From Flavobacteriales bacterium (GTDB lineage Bacteria > Bacteroidota > Bacteroidia > CAIKAF01): a DNA stretch of 64,000 nt. A model generated the notes under the pieces. It did no database searches. It was not told where the DNA came from and was given only the letters and a program-made list of their open reading frames with translations. The stretch covers positions 1-64,000 of the forward strand of contig JAKRSD010000024.1 of NCBI GenBank assembly GCA_022402535.1, in the 5' to 3' direction. Positions 16,659 through 25,354 of this stretch are shown piece by piece; within the stretch, counting starts at the first letter, position 1; every line of letters starts with the position of its first letter. Made by a program: the position numbers and the translations under genes.

Positions 16659-19101
16659 TTTTATTCCCCCCTTTGCCTTTCAAAAAAGTGAGTATTGCCG
16701 AAGAAATTTTAGAGCTCTGCGTGTTTACGCCACTTTCTTCTTCATAATACCCGAACCCATATCCGTATCCATAACCATAATTATAGGTACCATACCCGTA
16801 ACCATATCCATAGCTTTTGTTTTTAGCTAAATCTACACTATTCAGAATACAGGATATGTTTGATATTTTATTTTCTTCTTTAAGTCGATTCAGGTTATTG
16901 ATGAAAAATTTTCTAGAGTAATCGGAGCGGAAAATATAAATCGGGTAATCGGCTCTCTGTAAGTTTACAATGGCATCTGATACAAGTCCTACAGGAGGGT
17001 TATCAATAACGACATAATCATATTCTTTTTTGAGCTCTTTAATAGTATCTTCCATTTTTTTATTGAGCAAAAGCTCCGCTGGATTAGGAGGAATTGGACC
17101 TGCGGTAATAAAATCCAGGTTTTCCATAGAGCTTTTGCGGATACATTCATTGATGGATGTTTTGCCAATTAAAATCGTACTCATCCCCAATTCATTGTCA
17201 ACCTGAAAACCCTGGTGGATTTTAGGTTTCCGCATGTCACAGTCTAAAATTATCACTTTACTTCCGCTAAAAGCCAAAATACCTGCCAGATTCATGGAAA
17301 CAAAGGTTTTTCCTTCTCCCGAAATGGTTGAAGTAAGCGTAATTACTTTGGGCCCTTCTTCGTTATAAATAAATTGAAGATTGGTTCTTACCGAACGGAA
17401 TGCCTCGGCAATAAGTCCCTTTGTTTTTTTATCTACAATCAACTGAGAAACAGGAATGTCTTCTTTGTATTTATGAATCATTCCCAATATCGGAGAAGAG
17501 GTGTATTTAGAAATATCATTAACCAATAGTATTTCATCGGTTAAAATATACCTGATTCCGACCAGCAGTACGGATAACAAAAACCACGCGGCCAATGCAC
17601 TGATTAAGATTATTTTTTTATCAGGAGAAATCGGACTTTCAGGCACGGCAGCATATTCCAAAATTTGATATTCGGGCGTAAATCCTTCCCTGGCTATGGT
17701 GTATTCGGCTTTCTTTTGTACCAGCTGATTAAAAAACTTCTCATTGATATCTTTGATTCTTTTTAAAATATTATAGTTCAGATTTATGGTATCAAGCGAA
17801 GAAGTGCCACCCATCATGAGTACCGGGCGGCTTTTCATAAGCTCCTGTATGCGCTCTTGAGTAACACCAATCATGGCATCTATGGCGGCATTCCATGAAA
17901 TTTTGTGCTGCTCTATCATGTAAATCATCTTCCTATACACCGGACTGTTTTCAGGAGCTGTATATTGCATCTCTTCAACTTGGTTGAATAGCTGTTCAAA
18001 TTTTCCAAGATAAGGAGTCAACGCACTTCCTACCCCAGTTCCAGACAAGTTAGCACTTACGACTACTAAATCTGCTTTATTATCTATTTTATATGACTTA
18101 ATTTTTTTGAGTACGTCAATGTCATATAGTAAAGTCCTTTGTGCTTCTTCGAATTTTACTTCTTTTTGAAATAATCCGGAATATTGGATTTGGGCGTAAA
18201 AAGGATCTATCGATTCGCCTTTATTGAATTTCAATAGTTCTTTTTCATTATCAGAAAGGCCTGTGGTTACAATGCCAAGAGTTTTATCAATATATGCAAG
18301 AAGTTTATTTGAGCTTTCCTGTTTTTTTTCGAGATTGAAAAATTCAAATTCTTTTGCAATACCATTGGCTATTTCTGCCACTTTCACCGGATTATAGCCG
18401 GTGTATGAGATTTCTATTGTTTTAGCCGCCTCATTTAAAACCCTGACATTTAATGAATTAATAATTTCTACTAAATTAACCTGCGGGTTAACTATTGTAA
18501 AATAAAAATTTTCTTCATTTAATGCAACTTGTTTTTTGGCTTCGTTTTTAGATATTTTTATGTTCATTTGGTCATAGGATACCCATTCGCCAAAGTTGAA
18601 CAATTGTTTATTTGATTTGTTACCAGAGCCTTGAATAGAAATATGATATTGTGTTTCTGAAAAAAAATCAACATCATATTTTTTGCCATAATTCAGATTG
18701 GTTACGTTTTCATACTCCACAAAAAAGGGAGTAGAACGATAAAGTTCAAAATTTAAAATAGCCCCTTTTGAATAATAATTCACACCCAAGGGTAAGCTTT
18801 CGGCTACTCTTTTTAAAAAGACCGGAGAACGCAATAATTCAATTTCCTTGGCCAGATTACTGCTTGCGTAGGGGTTAGATAAACTTTCGGCAAAAATATT
18901 TTTCTCAGGCTGCTCATTTTCTCCGGTAAGCTGAATAACAGATTTTGTTTTATAAACAGGTTTTGTGTAACGGATCAGCAGAAATGCGGAACTCAAACCA
19001 ATAACAAATAAAAATAAAATCCAGATGATGTTTTTTCCCAGTACATGCAGCAAAAGCCTGATGTCAAAATCTTGATTTATTTGTGGAATTTTATTTTCCA
19101 T
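16648..19101 (-). CDS. Wzc-like polysaccharide co-polymerase with tyrosine autokinase domain
   Basis: 817 residues. The N-terminal part is a Wzz-like chain-length domain with a membrane helix at about residues 24-44, a long periplasmic coiled region, and a second helix near 500-525. The cytoplasmic part is a BY-kinase: Walker A in STISGEGKTFVSMNLA (near 592), Walker A' in VIILDCDMRKP, and Walker B in YVVIDNPPVGLVSDA. The C-terminal tail (residues about 763-787, encoded at 16741-16815) is a striking Gly-Tyr alternation with about ten tyrosines, the expected autophosphorylation cluster. It controls polymerisation and export of a surface polysaccharide together with the Wza-like lipoprotein encoded 2 bp upstream. 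It overlaps rfbC by 11 bp. Confidence 0.95.
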   Translation of the reverse strand: MENKIPQINQDFDIRLLLHVLGKNIIWILFLFVIGLSSAFLLIRYTKPVYKTKSVIQLTGENEQPEKNIFAESLSNPYASSNLAKEIELLRSPVFLKRVAESLPLGVNYYSKGAILNFELYRSTPFFVEYENVTNLNYGKKYDVDFFSETQYHISIQGSGNKSNKQLFNFGEWVSYDQMNIKISKNEAKKQVALNEENFYFTIVNPQVNLVEIINSLNVRVLNEAAKTIEISYTGYNPVKVAEIANGIAKEFEFFNLEKKQESSNKLLAYIDKTLGIVTTGLSDNEKELLKFNKGESIDPFYAQIQYSGLFQKEVKFEEAQRTLLYDIDVLKKIKSYKIDNKADLVVVSANLSGTGVGSALTPYLGKFEQLFNQVEEMQYTAPENSPVYRKMIYMIEQHKISWNAAIDAMIGVTQERIQELMKSRPVLMMGGTSSLDTINLNYNILKRIKDINEKFFNQLVQKKAEYTIAREGFTPEYQILEYAAVPESPISPDKKIILISALAAWFLLSVLLVGIRYILTDEILLVNDISKYTSSPILGMIHKYKEDIPVSQLIVDKKTKGLIAEAFRSVRTNLQFIYNEEGPKVITLTSTISGEGKTFVSMNLAGILAFSGSKVIILDCDMRKPKIHQGFQVDNELGMSTILIGKTSINECIRKSSMENLDFITAGPIPPNPAELLLNKKMEDTIKELKKEYDYVVIDNPPVGLVSDAIVNLQRADYPIYIFRSDYSRKFFINNLNRLKEENKISNISCILNSVDLAKNKSYGYGYGYGTYNYGYGYGYGFGYYEEESGVNTQSSKISSAILTFLKGKGGNKNAN

Positions 19102-19103
19102 GC

Positions 19104-19913
19104 TTATTTAACAAACTGAATAAAAGCATATATTGAAAAAGCGGTACCGATAGTAGAAGTCACTAATCCTATCCATGGAGCGATGTCTCTGGCAAAGAAA
19201 GTTAAAGGCCTTTCCACTGCTTCGACATAAATAATATCATCGGCCTGTAAAATAAGATCTGCCGATTTAACAGTTTCAAGTCTTGATGCATCTATCAGAA
19301 ACACATAAGGTCTTTTTAAATTCCCTCTGATCAGTTTGATTTTGTAGGCTTTTCCGTTTTCAGAAATTCCACCTGCCATTGCCAATGCATCAAAGAGGGT
19401 CATATTCCTATTATCCAGATTCAGCACTCTTGCATTTCCCATACCGCCGGGAAAGATTGTAACACGTTTATTCGTTACTCTGAGCTGAACAAATGGATCT
19501 TTATAAATCGGAGAAAACAATTTTTCCAAAGTATCTTCAGCTTCTCTTATTTTTAGCCCGGCCATCTTAAATCTACCAATTATAGGTAGCTTAATAGTTC
19601 CGTCAAACTCAACCATATACATATTTCCTCCTCGGGATGCTGAACCTTCTCCCCCTCCATAAACGCTTTGTGCTGCACCTGATTCACCCGAAATATTTAA
19701 CACATCTATCATTCGCAATCCATCATTTGCCAATAAGTTAAAACGGATCATATCATCAATGGCAATCACATATTGACTATCGGGAATGGGTGGAAATGTA
19801 TCATATTGAAAGTTACGGGGTGTGCGAAGCATCACGCTTGGATTAGTATATCTGCAGCCTGCAAAAAGTACAGAAATAAAAAGTAGGGGCAGTGCAAGTT
19901 TTATCCATCTCAT
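19104..19913 (-). CDS. Wza-like polysaccharide export lipoprotein
   Basis: 269 residues. The signal peptide ends in a lipobox (LLFISVLFAGC, Cys at about residue 20), so it is a lipoprotein, expected in the outer membrane. Residues about 45-145 form the polysaccharide export domain (YVIAIDDMIRFNLLANDGLRMID..., VEFDGTIKLPIIGRFKMAGLKIREAEDTLEKLF). An SLBB-like segment follows (VTIFPGGMGNARVLNLDNRNMTLFDALAMAGG), and a hydrophobic C-terminal helix (IGLVTSTIGTAFSIYAFIQF) would span the outer membrane. Its partner is the Wzc-like kinase 2 bp downstream. A TATATTTG box ends 8 nt before the ATG. Confidence 0.94.
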   Translation of the reverse strand: MRWIKLALPLLFISVLFAGCRYTNPSVMLRTPRNFQYDTFPPIPDSQYVIAIDDMIRFNLLANDGLRMIDVLNISGESGAAQSVYGGGEGSASRGGNMYMVEFDGTIKLPIIGRFKMAGLKIREAEDTLEKLFSPIYKDPFVQLRVTNKRVTIFPGGMGNARVLNLDNRNMTLFDALAMAGGISENGKAYKIKLIRGNLKRPYVFLIDASRLETVKSADLILQADDIIYVEAVERPLTFFARDIAPWIGLVTSTIGTAFSIYAFIQFVK

Positions 19914-19921
19914 CTTGAGAA

Positions 19922-19929
19922 CAAATATA
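19922..19929 (-). promoter_or_regulatory. Possible -7 box upstream of the Wza-like gene
   Basis: TATATTTG on the minus strand matches the Bacteroidota -7 element exactly and ends 8 nt before the start codon, predicting a leader of only a few bases. No TTTG is seen at the usual -33 distance. It would give the wza-wzc-rfbC-wecA part its own transcript, separate from the GT4 gene. Confidence 0.45.
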
Positions 19930-19958
19930 CTAATCCCAATATGAAAAACTAAGGAATT

Positions 19959-21158
19959 TTAAACACTTACCAGAACAGACTCCAACATGCTTCTGTAAAG
20001 GTTTTCTGTGTCGGAAACTAAGCGCATATAATGAAAGCGGTCTTTTACAAATTCGCAACCTTTCCGAGAAAGTACTTTTCTCAGGTACTCGTCATCAATC
20101 ACCTTTTTTAAATTTTGCGTAAAAGACTCTAAATGATCATTTTCAGACAACAAAGCCGTTTCGCCATCCAACACTATATTTTGTATACCTCCTACCCGGG
20201 TACTCACAATTGGTTTTGAACAGGCCTGCGCTTCAATGAGACTAACGGGCGTTCCTTCGTTGAAAGAGGTAAGTGCAATAACATCTAAACCCGACATGGC
20301 CCAATCTACATTTTTAATCCATGAGGTGAATGTAACCTGATGTACTGAATTTATAGGCATATAAGCCGTTTTCAAGCCCAAACTTTCTGAAAGTTGCAAC
20401 AAATGGTCTTTACTTTCACCATCTCCTATAATAAAAAAACGAACCTTTTTATCTGTGGATTTTACAATTTTTGCGGCTGCTTTTAAGAATAAATCGTGAT
20501 TTTTAACAGGAACCAATCTTCCGATTATTCCAACGGCTATTTCATCTTCACCCACTTTGTATCTTGCTCTGAAATCAGCCCTTTTGTACTCATTTTCTGT
20601 CCAAAATTTTTCCAGGTCAAACCCTAAAGGAATTACTTCCACTTTGTCAGGATTACAGATTCCATGTTCTTCCGTAAGTTCTGCTTTCTGTTTATCGCTG
20701 ATGGCAATGATTCTATCGGTATAGGATGCCAGCTTCTTTTCTACCGTTTTATAAAAATAGGTTTGCGCTTTGCCAAAATAACTGTGAAACACATGTCCGT
20801 GAAACGTGTGCAAAATGAGCGGAACCCCTTCATTTTTAGCAGCCATACGGCCCAATGCACCTGCTTTGGAAGCATGGGTATGCACAATGTCCGGTTTAAA
20901 TTTGTGAATGATATACCGGAGTTTTCTGTACGCCATGTAATCCTCACGGATTCCGATAGCGCGTTTCATTTCACCGATGATTACCGGCTCTATGCCCATT
21001 TCCTCTAGTATGTGCGATGAGCCTTCTTCGGAGGCTTCGGGCACTCCACCCACTAACAAGGTTTCAAAATCTTGGGATAAATACTTGGTGAGGTAAGCCA
21101 CATTGTAGGTGGGGCCACCAATATTAAACCGATTTATTATCCTCAGGATTTTGGGCAT
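19959..21158 (-). CDS. Family 4 glycosyltransferase
   Basis: 399 residues with a GT-B fold of the GT4 type. The N-terminal half shows RIINRFNIGGPTYNVAYLTKYL and the HTHASKAGALGRMAA segment (around residues 93-107). The C-terminal half has GIIGRLVPVKNHDLFLKAA (nucleotide-sugar domain start) and TSFNEGTPVSLIEAQACSKPIVSTRVGG, which holds the EGTPVSLIEA form of the E-x7-E motif. It would transfer a sugar from a nucleotide donor to a lipid-linked glycan in the cytoplasm. It is first in the leftward polysaccharide cluster and begins 19 bp after lpdA on the same strand, so some read-through is likely. The acceptor and the sugar are unknown. Confidence 0.93.
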   Translation of the reverse strand: MPKILRIINRFNIGGPTYNVAYLTKYLSQDFETLLVGGVPEASEEGSSHILEEMGIEPVIIGEMKRAIGIREDYMAYRKLRYIIHKFKPDIVHTHASKAGALGRMAAKNEGVPLILHTFHGHVFHSYFGKAQTYFYKTVEKKLASYTDRIIAISDKQKAELTEEHGICNPDKVEVIPLGFDLEKFWTENEYKRADFRARYKVGEDEIAVGIIGRLVPVKNHDLFLKAAAKIVKSTDKKVRFFIIGDGESKDHLLQLSESLGLKTAYMPINSVHQVTFTSWIKNVDWAMSGLDVIALTSFNEGTPVSLIEAQACSKPIVSTRVGGIQNIVLDGETALLSENDHLESFTQNLKKVIDDEYLRKVLSRKGCEFVKDRFHYMRLVSDTENLYRSMLESVLVSV

Positions 21159-21177
21159 TAGTTTGGGAAATATGGGA

Positions 21178-22563
21178 TTACAAGTGTATCACTTCGCCAT
21201 AAGCGGCGGCGGCAGCTTCCATGATGGCTTCGCTCATGGTAGGATGCGGATGCACGGACGTTACGATATCGTGGCCTGTGGTTTCTAATTTACGAGCTAC
21301 CACGGCTTCCGAAATCATTTCCGTCACCCCTGCTCCTATCATGTGGCAACCGAGCCATTCCCCATATTTAGCATCAAAAATCACCTTCACAAAACCATCT
21401 TTTGCTCCGGCGGCACTGGCTTTTCCGCTGGCGGAAAACGGGAATTTACCCACCTTGATATCGTATCCGGCTTCTTTGGCCTGCTTTTCGGTCATACCTA
21501 CACTGGCTACTTCCGGTGAAGCATAAGTACAGGAAGGAATGTTCCCGTAATTTACAGGTTCAGGATTTTTACCGGCAATTTTTTCTACACATACAATGCC
21601 TTCATGCGAAGCCACGTGCGCAAGCGCAGGGCCAGTGGTTACATCGCCAATGGCGAATATTCCCGGTACATTAGTACGGTAAAATGCATCGGTTATAATT
21701 TTTCCTTTTTCGGTTTTCACACCGGCTTCTTCCAAGCCGATTCCGTCAATATTGGCAACAACCCCAACAGCCGAAAGTACCACATCACATTCCAGGGTTT
21801 GTTCACCTTTTTTGTTTTTAATGTGTACACGGCATCCTTTTCCGGTATCCTCAGCTTTTTCAACTGAGGTTTCGGTTAATATTTCAATCCCCGCTTTTTT
21901 GAAGGAACGCTCTAATTGTTTGGACACTTCTTCATCTTCCAACGGAAGAATATTGGGTAAATATTCAATCAGGGTAACTTTGGTACCCATCGTATTGTAA
22001 AAATATGCAAACTCACTTCCGATGGCTCCCGAACCCACTACAATCATGGATTTGGGCATTTCTTTTAAGCTCATGGCCTCACGGTATCCGATGATGTTTT
22101 TTCCATTCTGCGGAATGGCATCTACCACCCGTGAACGGGCTCCGGTAGCAATGATTATATTTTTGGCTTCAATTGTTTTTTTGGTTCCGTCGGCTGCCGT
22201 AACTTCCAGTTTTCCGGAACCTTTTACTTTTCCAAACCCTTGAATCACATCAATTTTATTCTTTTTCATCAGAAACTGAACTCCTTTGCTCATTCCTTCG
22301 GCAACGCCGCGGCTGCGGGTTATTACTGACGAAAAATTTACCACGGCTTCTCCCGACTCAATGCCATAATCGGCCGAATGGTCAATATACTCTTTTACAT
22401 TGGCGCTTTTGAGCAGGGCTTTGGTAGGAATACAACCCCAGTTTAGACAAACACCACCCAGTGATTCTTTTTCCACCACGGCAGTTTTCATGCCTAATTG
22501 TGAAGCTCTGATGGCGGCTACATATCCTCCGGGACCACTCCCTAAAACTATTAAATCGTACAT
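21178..22563 (-). CDS. lpdA: Dihydrolipoyl dehydrogenase (E3)
   Basis: 461 residues, usual length for the FAD-dependent E3 component shared by pyruvate and 2-oxoglutarate dehydrogenase complexes and the glycine cleavage system. Seen are the FAD-binding VLGSGPGGYVAAIRA at the N-terminus, the redox-active disulfide GGVCLNWGCIPTKAL (Cys39 and Cys44), the NAD-binding MIVVGSGAIGSEFAYF, the GIFAIGDVTTGPALAHVASHEG FAD motif, and the C-terminal HPHPTMSEA with the catalytic His-Glu. No other dehydrogenase-complex genes are adjacent. Confidence 0.97.
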   Translation of the reverse strand: MYDLIVLGSGPGGYVAAIRASQLGMKTAVVEKESLGGVCLNWGCIPTKALLKSANVKEYIDHSADYGIESGEAVVNFSSVITRSRGVAEGMSKGVQFLMKKNKIDVIQGFGKVKGSGKLEVTAADGTKKTIEAKNIIIATGARSRVVDAIPQNGKNIIGYREAMSLKEMPKSMIVVGSGAIGSEFAYFYNTMGTKVTLIEYLPNILPLEDEEVSKQLERSFKKAGIEILTETSVEKAEDTGKGCRVHIKNKKGEQTLECDVVLSAVGVVANIDGIGLEEAGVKTEKGKIITDAFYRTNVPGIFAIGDVTTGPALAHVASHEGIVCVEKIAGKNPEPVNYGNIPSCTYASPEVASVGMTEKQAKEAGYDIKVGKFPFSASGKASAAGAKDGFVKVIFDAKYGEWLGCHMIGAGVTEMISEAVVARKLETTGHDIVTSVHPHPTMSEAIMEAAAAAYGEVIHL

Positions 22564-22688
22564 ACTTTTTCTCTCTTAAATAGAGTGCGAATGTAGAAAA
22601 ATCTTTAGTTACATCATATTTTGAAGCAATGGCTTAATAATCGATTGATTTTCTTTTTATACTTGCACAAATCAATCTTAATCTTAAA

Positions 22689-23123
22689 ATGAGTGTAATT
22701 AAAGAATTTAAAGAGTTTGCCCTCAGGGGAAACGTAATAGATTTGGCCGTGGGTGTAATTATCGGCGGTGCATTCGGAAAAATCGTCGCCTCAGTGGTAA
22801 ACGACATTTTAATGCCTCCCATAGGAGTTTTATTAGGCGGTGTAGATTTTAAAGATTTGAAGCTTGAAATCAAAGAAGCTGCACCTGCCATAATGGAAGG
22901 AGATAAGGTAATAAAAGAGGCTGTAGCTGCTGTAACGTTGAATTACGGTTCTTTTATTCAGACCGTGGTGGATTTTACCATTGTGGCTTTTTGTATTTTC
23001 CTGTTGGTGAAGGGAATGAACAAACTCAAAAAGAAAGAACCGGCCCCGGCTCCCGAGCCCGAACCGGAACCGACCAACGAAGAAAAATTACTGACGGAAA
23101 TCCGGGATTTACTGAAAAAATAA
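22689..23123 (+). CDS. mscL: Large-conductance mechanosensitive channel
   Basis: 144 residues, a homopentameric inner-membrane channel that opens under membrane tension to release solutes on osmotic downshock. The N-terminal amphipathic helix and pore-lining TM1 are clear ([33 protein letters not shown], cited only in part as the GNVIDLAVG motif), followed by NDILMPPIG, a periplasmic loop longer than in E. coli, TM2 ([21 protein letters not shown]), and a charged tail. The tail contains a Pro-Glu/Ala run ([11 protein letters not shown]) before a final helix. It is a single-gene unit ending in a hairpin shared with the convergent bioF. Confidence 0.97.
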   Translation: MSVIKEFKEFALRGNVIDLAVGVIIGGAFGKIVASVVNDILMPPIGVLLGGVDFKDLKLEIKEAAPAIMEGDKVIKEAVAAVTLNYGSFIQTVVDFTIVAFCIFLLVKGMNKLKKKEPAPAPEPEPEPTNEEKLLTEIRDLLKK

Positions 23124-23142
23124 CTGTTTATATTCTTTGATT

Positions 23143-23176
23143 AAAAGCCTTATTTCTTATGAAGTAGGGCTTTTTT
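23143..23176. terminator. Bidirectional terminator between mscL and bioF
   Basis: AAAAGCC (23143-23149) pairs with GGCTTTT (23168-23174) across an 18-nt loop. A T-run follows on the plus strand and TTTT on the minus strand. It overlaps the bioF stop codon. Confidence 0.65.
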
Positions 23177-24272
23177 CTTGTATCAGTGTGCAAAGTTTTT
23201 CTATTTCTTCGGCAGTATTAAATGCATGAATCACCATACGGATTCGTTCCTGTCCTTGAGGAACCGTGGGCGAAAAAATAGGGCGTACCGCCATTCTGTT
23301 TTCCGAAAGAAAAGTAGCCAGGGCTTTCAACTGTCCAATATCTTTCCCTTTTAATATTTGAATGGGCGAAGAGTGGCAAGGCATCATTCCTTCAAACTTT
23401 TTTTGAAAAAATGAAATATTATCTGTGAGCGTTTTTCGTTGTTTATCGGCCTTTTGAACTGCTTCAACCGAGGCACGGATAGACGCAAAAAAATGAGGCG
23501 AAGGGGCCGTGGAATAAATGAACGGTCTGGAAAAATTAATCAGGTAATTCCGAAGTATTTCCGGTCCCAACACACAGGCACCTTCCGTGCCGAACGCTTT
23601 CCCAAACGTGATGATGCGGATAATATTTTCATTCCCCGCCCATGCATGAGCCAAGCCTCTTCCCTCTTCCCCTGTAATCCCTCCCGAGTGCGCTTCGTCT
23701 ATCAACAGTACAAAATCATATTTCTGCTGAAGCTCAATAATTTCTATCAAGGGTGCCGAATCGCCATCCATGCTGTACACCGATTCCACCACCACCCAGA
23801 TGCGACCTGTGGACTTTTTCAGTTTATCTTCTAAATCGTATAAATTGTTGTGTGAAAATGAAAAATTGCGGGCCATGGAAAGCCTGATTCCATCTCTGGC
23901 GGAAGCATGGACGAATTCGTCGTAAACAATGGTATCGGTGCGTTGCGGAATGCAACTCAAAACGCCCAAAAGTGCCGAATAGCCCGAATGATAAATCAAT
24001 GCCGATTCCGATTCAAAAAAATCGGCCATAAATTGTTCCGTTTTTTCGTAAAACGGCAGATTGCCCGATAAAAGCCGGGAACCGGAAGAACCGTTCACAT
24101 CGGCCAACTGCTCATGTTCAAGCAATTCTTTAATGCGCGATGAAACAAAGGCATCGTGGGATAATCCTAAATAATCATTTGAGAAAAAATCAATATGATG
24201 TGGAAAAGTCTGTAAGCTTCTCAGCGAACCGGACTGTTCCCTTTCCAGAAGTTTGTTATGCAGGAATTTCAT
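23157..24272 (-). CDS. bioF: 8-amino-7-oxononanoate synthase-type PLP enzyme (biotin synthesis)
   Basis: About 371 residues of the alpha-oxoamine synthase family, which condenses pimeloyl-thioester with L-alanine to give 8-amino-7-oxononanoate. Visible are SNDYLGLSHD near the N-terminus, the GSSGSRLLSG segment, YHSGYSALLGVLSC, the Asp-Glu-Ala-His motif (LLIDEAHSGGITGEEGRG), and the PLP-binding Lys in ITFGKAFGTEGA. The ATG at 24272 is preferred over a GTG at 24278. It overlaps the end of bioB by 17 bp. That pairing supports BioF rather than the related 2-amino-3-ketobutyrate ligase. No bioA, bioC or bioD is nearby. Confidence 0.93.
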   Translation of the reverse strand: MKFLHNKLLEREQSGSLRSLQTFPHHIDFFSNDYLGLSHDAFVSSRIKELLEHEQLADVNGSSGSRLLSGNLPFYEKTEQFMADFFESESALIYHSGYSALLGVLSCIPQRTDTIVYDEFVHASARDGIRLSMARNFSFSHNNLYDLEDKLKKSTGRIWVVVESVYSMDGDSAPLIEIIELQQKYDFVLLIDEAHSGGITGEEGRGLAHAWAGNENIIRIITFGKAFGTEGACVLGPEILRNYLINFSRPFIYSTAPSPHFFASIRASVEAVQKADKQRKTLTDNISFFQKKFEGMMPCHSSPIQILKGKDIGQLKALATFLSENRMAVRPIFSPTVPQGQERIRMVIHAFNTAEEIEKLCTLIQEKSPTS

Positions 24273-25263
24273 CGGCACTATTTACCGACTGACAGGTTTT
24301 ACCTTCTTTAAAAGGCGCTCTGTTTTTCATTCCGAACACCTGAAGCATCGCCAAATCAGAACTGAATTCCGGGTTGGGAGTGGTTAACAGTTTATCCCCG
24401 GCGAAAATGGAATTGGCCCCGGCCAAAAAGCATAAAAACTGTTCGGATTCCGACATTTCCTGTCTTCCGGCAGAAAGGCGAACCATACTGTCGGGCATCA
24501 CAATACGTGCCGTGGCAATGGTTCTCAAAAATTCCCAGAACGGAATTTTATCCTGATTCTCCAACGGGGTACCTTCAACCGCCACCAATGCATTAATGGG
24601 CACCGACTCGGGATGTTTGGGTAAATTGGATATGGTGAGCAATAAACCTATACGATCCATTTTCTCTTCACCCATGCCGACAATGCCGCCGCAACATACG
24701 CTGATGCCGGCATTTCTGACATTATCCAAGGTTTTCAGACGATCTTCGTAGGTACGGGTGGTAATGATTTTATCATAGTATTCCGGTGAAGTATCCAAAT
24801 TGTGGTTGTAGGCGTATAAACCGGCTTCTTTCAGTCTTTCAGCCTGTTTTTCGTTGAGCATGCCTAAGGTGCAGCAAACTTCCATACCCATATCGGTAAC
24901 AGTTTTTACCACATCCACCACCCTGTCGAACTGCACATTGTCTTTCACTTCGCGCCAGGCAGCACCCATACAAAAACGGCTTGATCCGTTGGCTTTGGCA
25001 ATCATGGCCGATTCAATGATTTCGTTCACGTTTACCATGGGTGTACCCTTTACATCGGTGTGGTAGCGGGCAGCCTGCGGACAATACGAACAGTCTTCGG
25101 GGCATCCGCCGGTTTTGATGGACAATAATGTACTCATCTGCACCTCGCGGTGATCAAAATGTTCGCGGTGTACTTTTGCCGCTTCAAAAACCAAATCAAT
25201 CAGGGGTTTATCGTAAATGGCCGCAATTTCTTCGCGGGTCCAATTATTTCTTACTTCAGCCAT
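24256..25263 (-). CDS. bioB: Biotin synthase
   Basis: 335 residues, a radical-SAM enzyme that inserts sulfur into dethiobiotin. The SAM cluster motif is GGCPEDCSYCPQ (Cys54, Cys58, Cys61), followed by the family blocks SSRFCMGAAWR, VCCTLGMLNEKQAERLKEAG, YNHNLDTS, CCGGIVGMGE, and the C-terminal RLSAGRQEMSESEQFLCFLAGANSIFAGDKLLTT. It is the first gene of a bioB-bioF unit, with a likely -7 box at 25286-25293. No BirA-type operator was recognised. Confidence 0.97.
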   Translation of the reverse strand: MAEVRNNWTREEIAAIYDKPLIDLVFEAAKVHREHFDHREVQMSTLLSIKTGGCPEDCSYCPQAARYHTDVKGTPMVNVNEIIESAMIAKANGSSRFCMGAAWREVKDNVQFDRVVDVVKTVTDMGMEVCCTLGMLNEKQAERLKEAGLYAYNHNLDTSPEYYDKIITTRTYEDRLKTLDNVRNAGISVCCGGIVGMGEEKMDRIGLLLTISNLPKHPESVPINALVAVEGTPLENQDKIPFWEFLRTIATARIVMPDSMVRLSAGRQEMSESEQFLCFLAGANSIFAGDKLLTTPNPEFSSDLAMLQVFGMKNRAPFKEGKTCQSVNSADEIPA

Positions 25264-25285
25264 AAGAGCGTTTTAAATATATCAG

Positions 25286-25293
25286 CAAAGTTA
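25286..25293 (-). promoter_or_regulatory. Possible -7 box of bioB
   Basis: TAACTTTG on the minus strand matches TAnnTTTG and lies 22 nt before the bioB start. TTTG at 25305-25308 is present but only 11 bp away, shorter than the usual spacer. Confidence 0.4.
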
Positions 25294-25354
25294 ATATTAG
25301 TTGACAAAATGAAATTTTAATCCCTTTGCATTTTTCAACAATACATCAGGGATT

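Noticed and set aside
24256-25293. BirA operator or biotin regulation at bioB
   Set aside because: No recognisable palindromic biotin operator was seen in the gap; only a -7 box.
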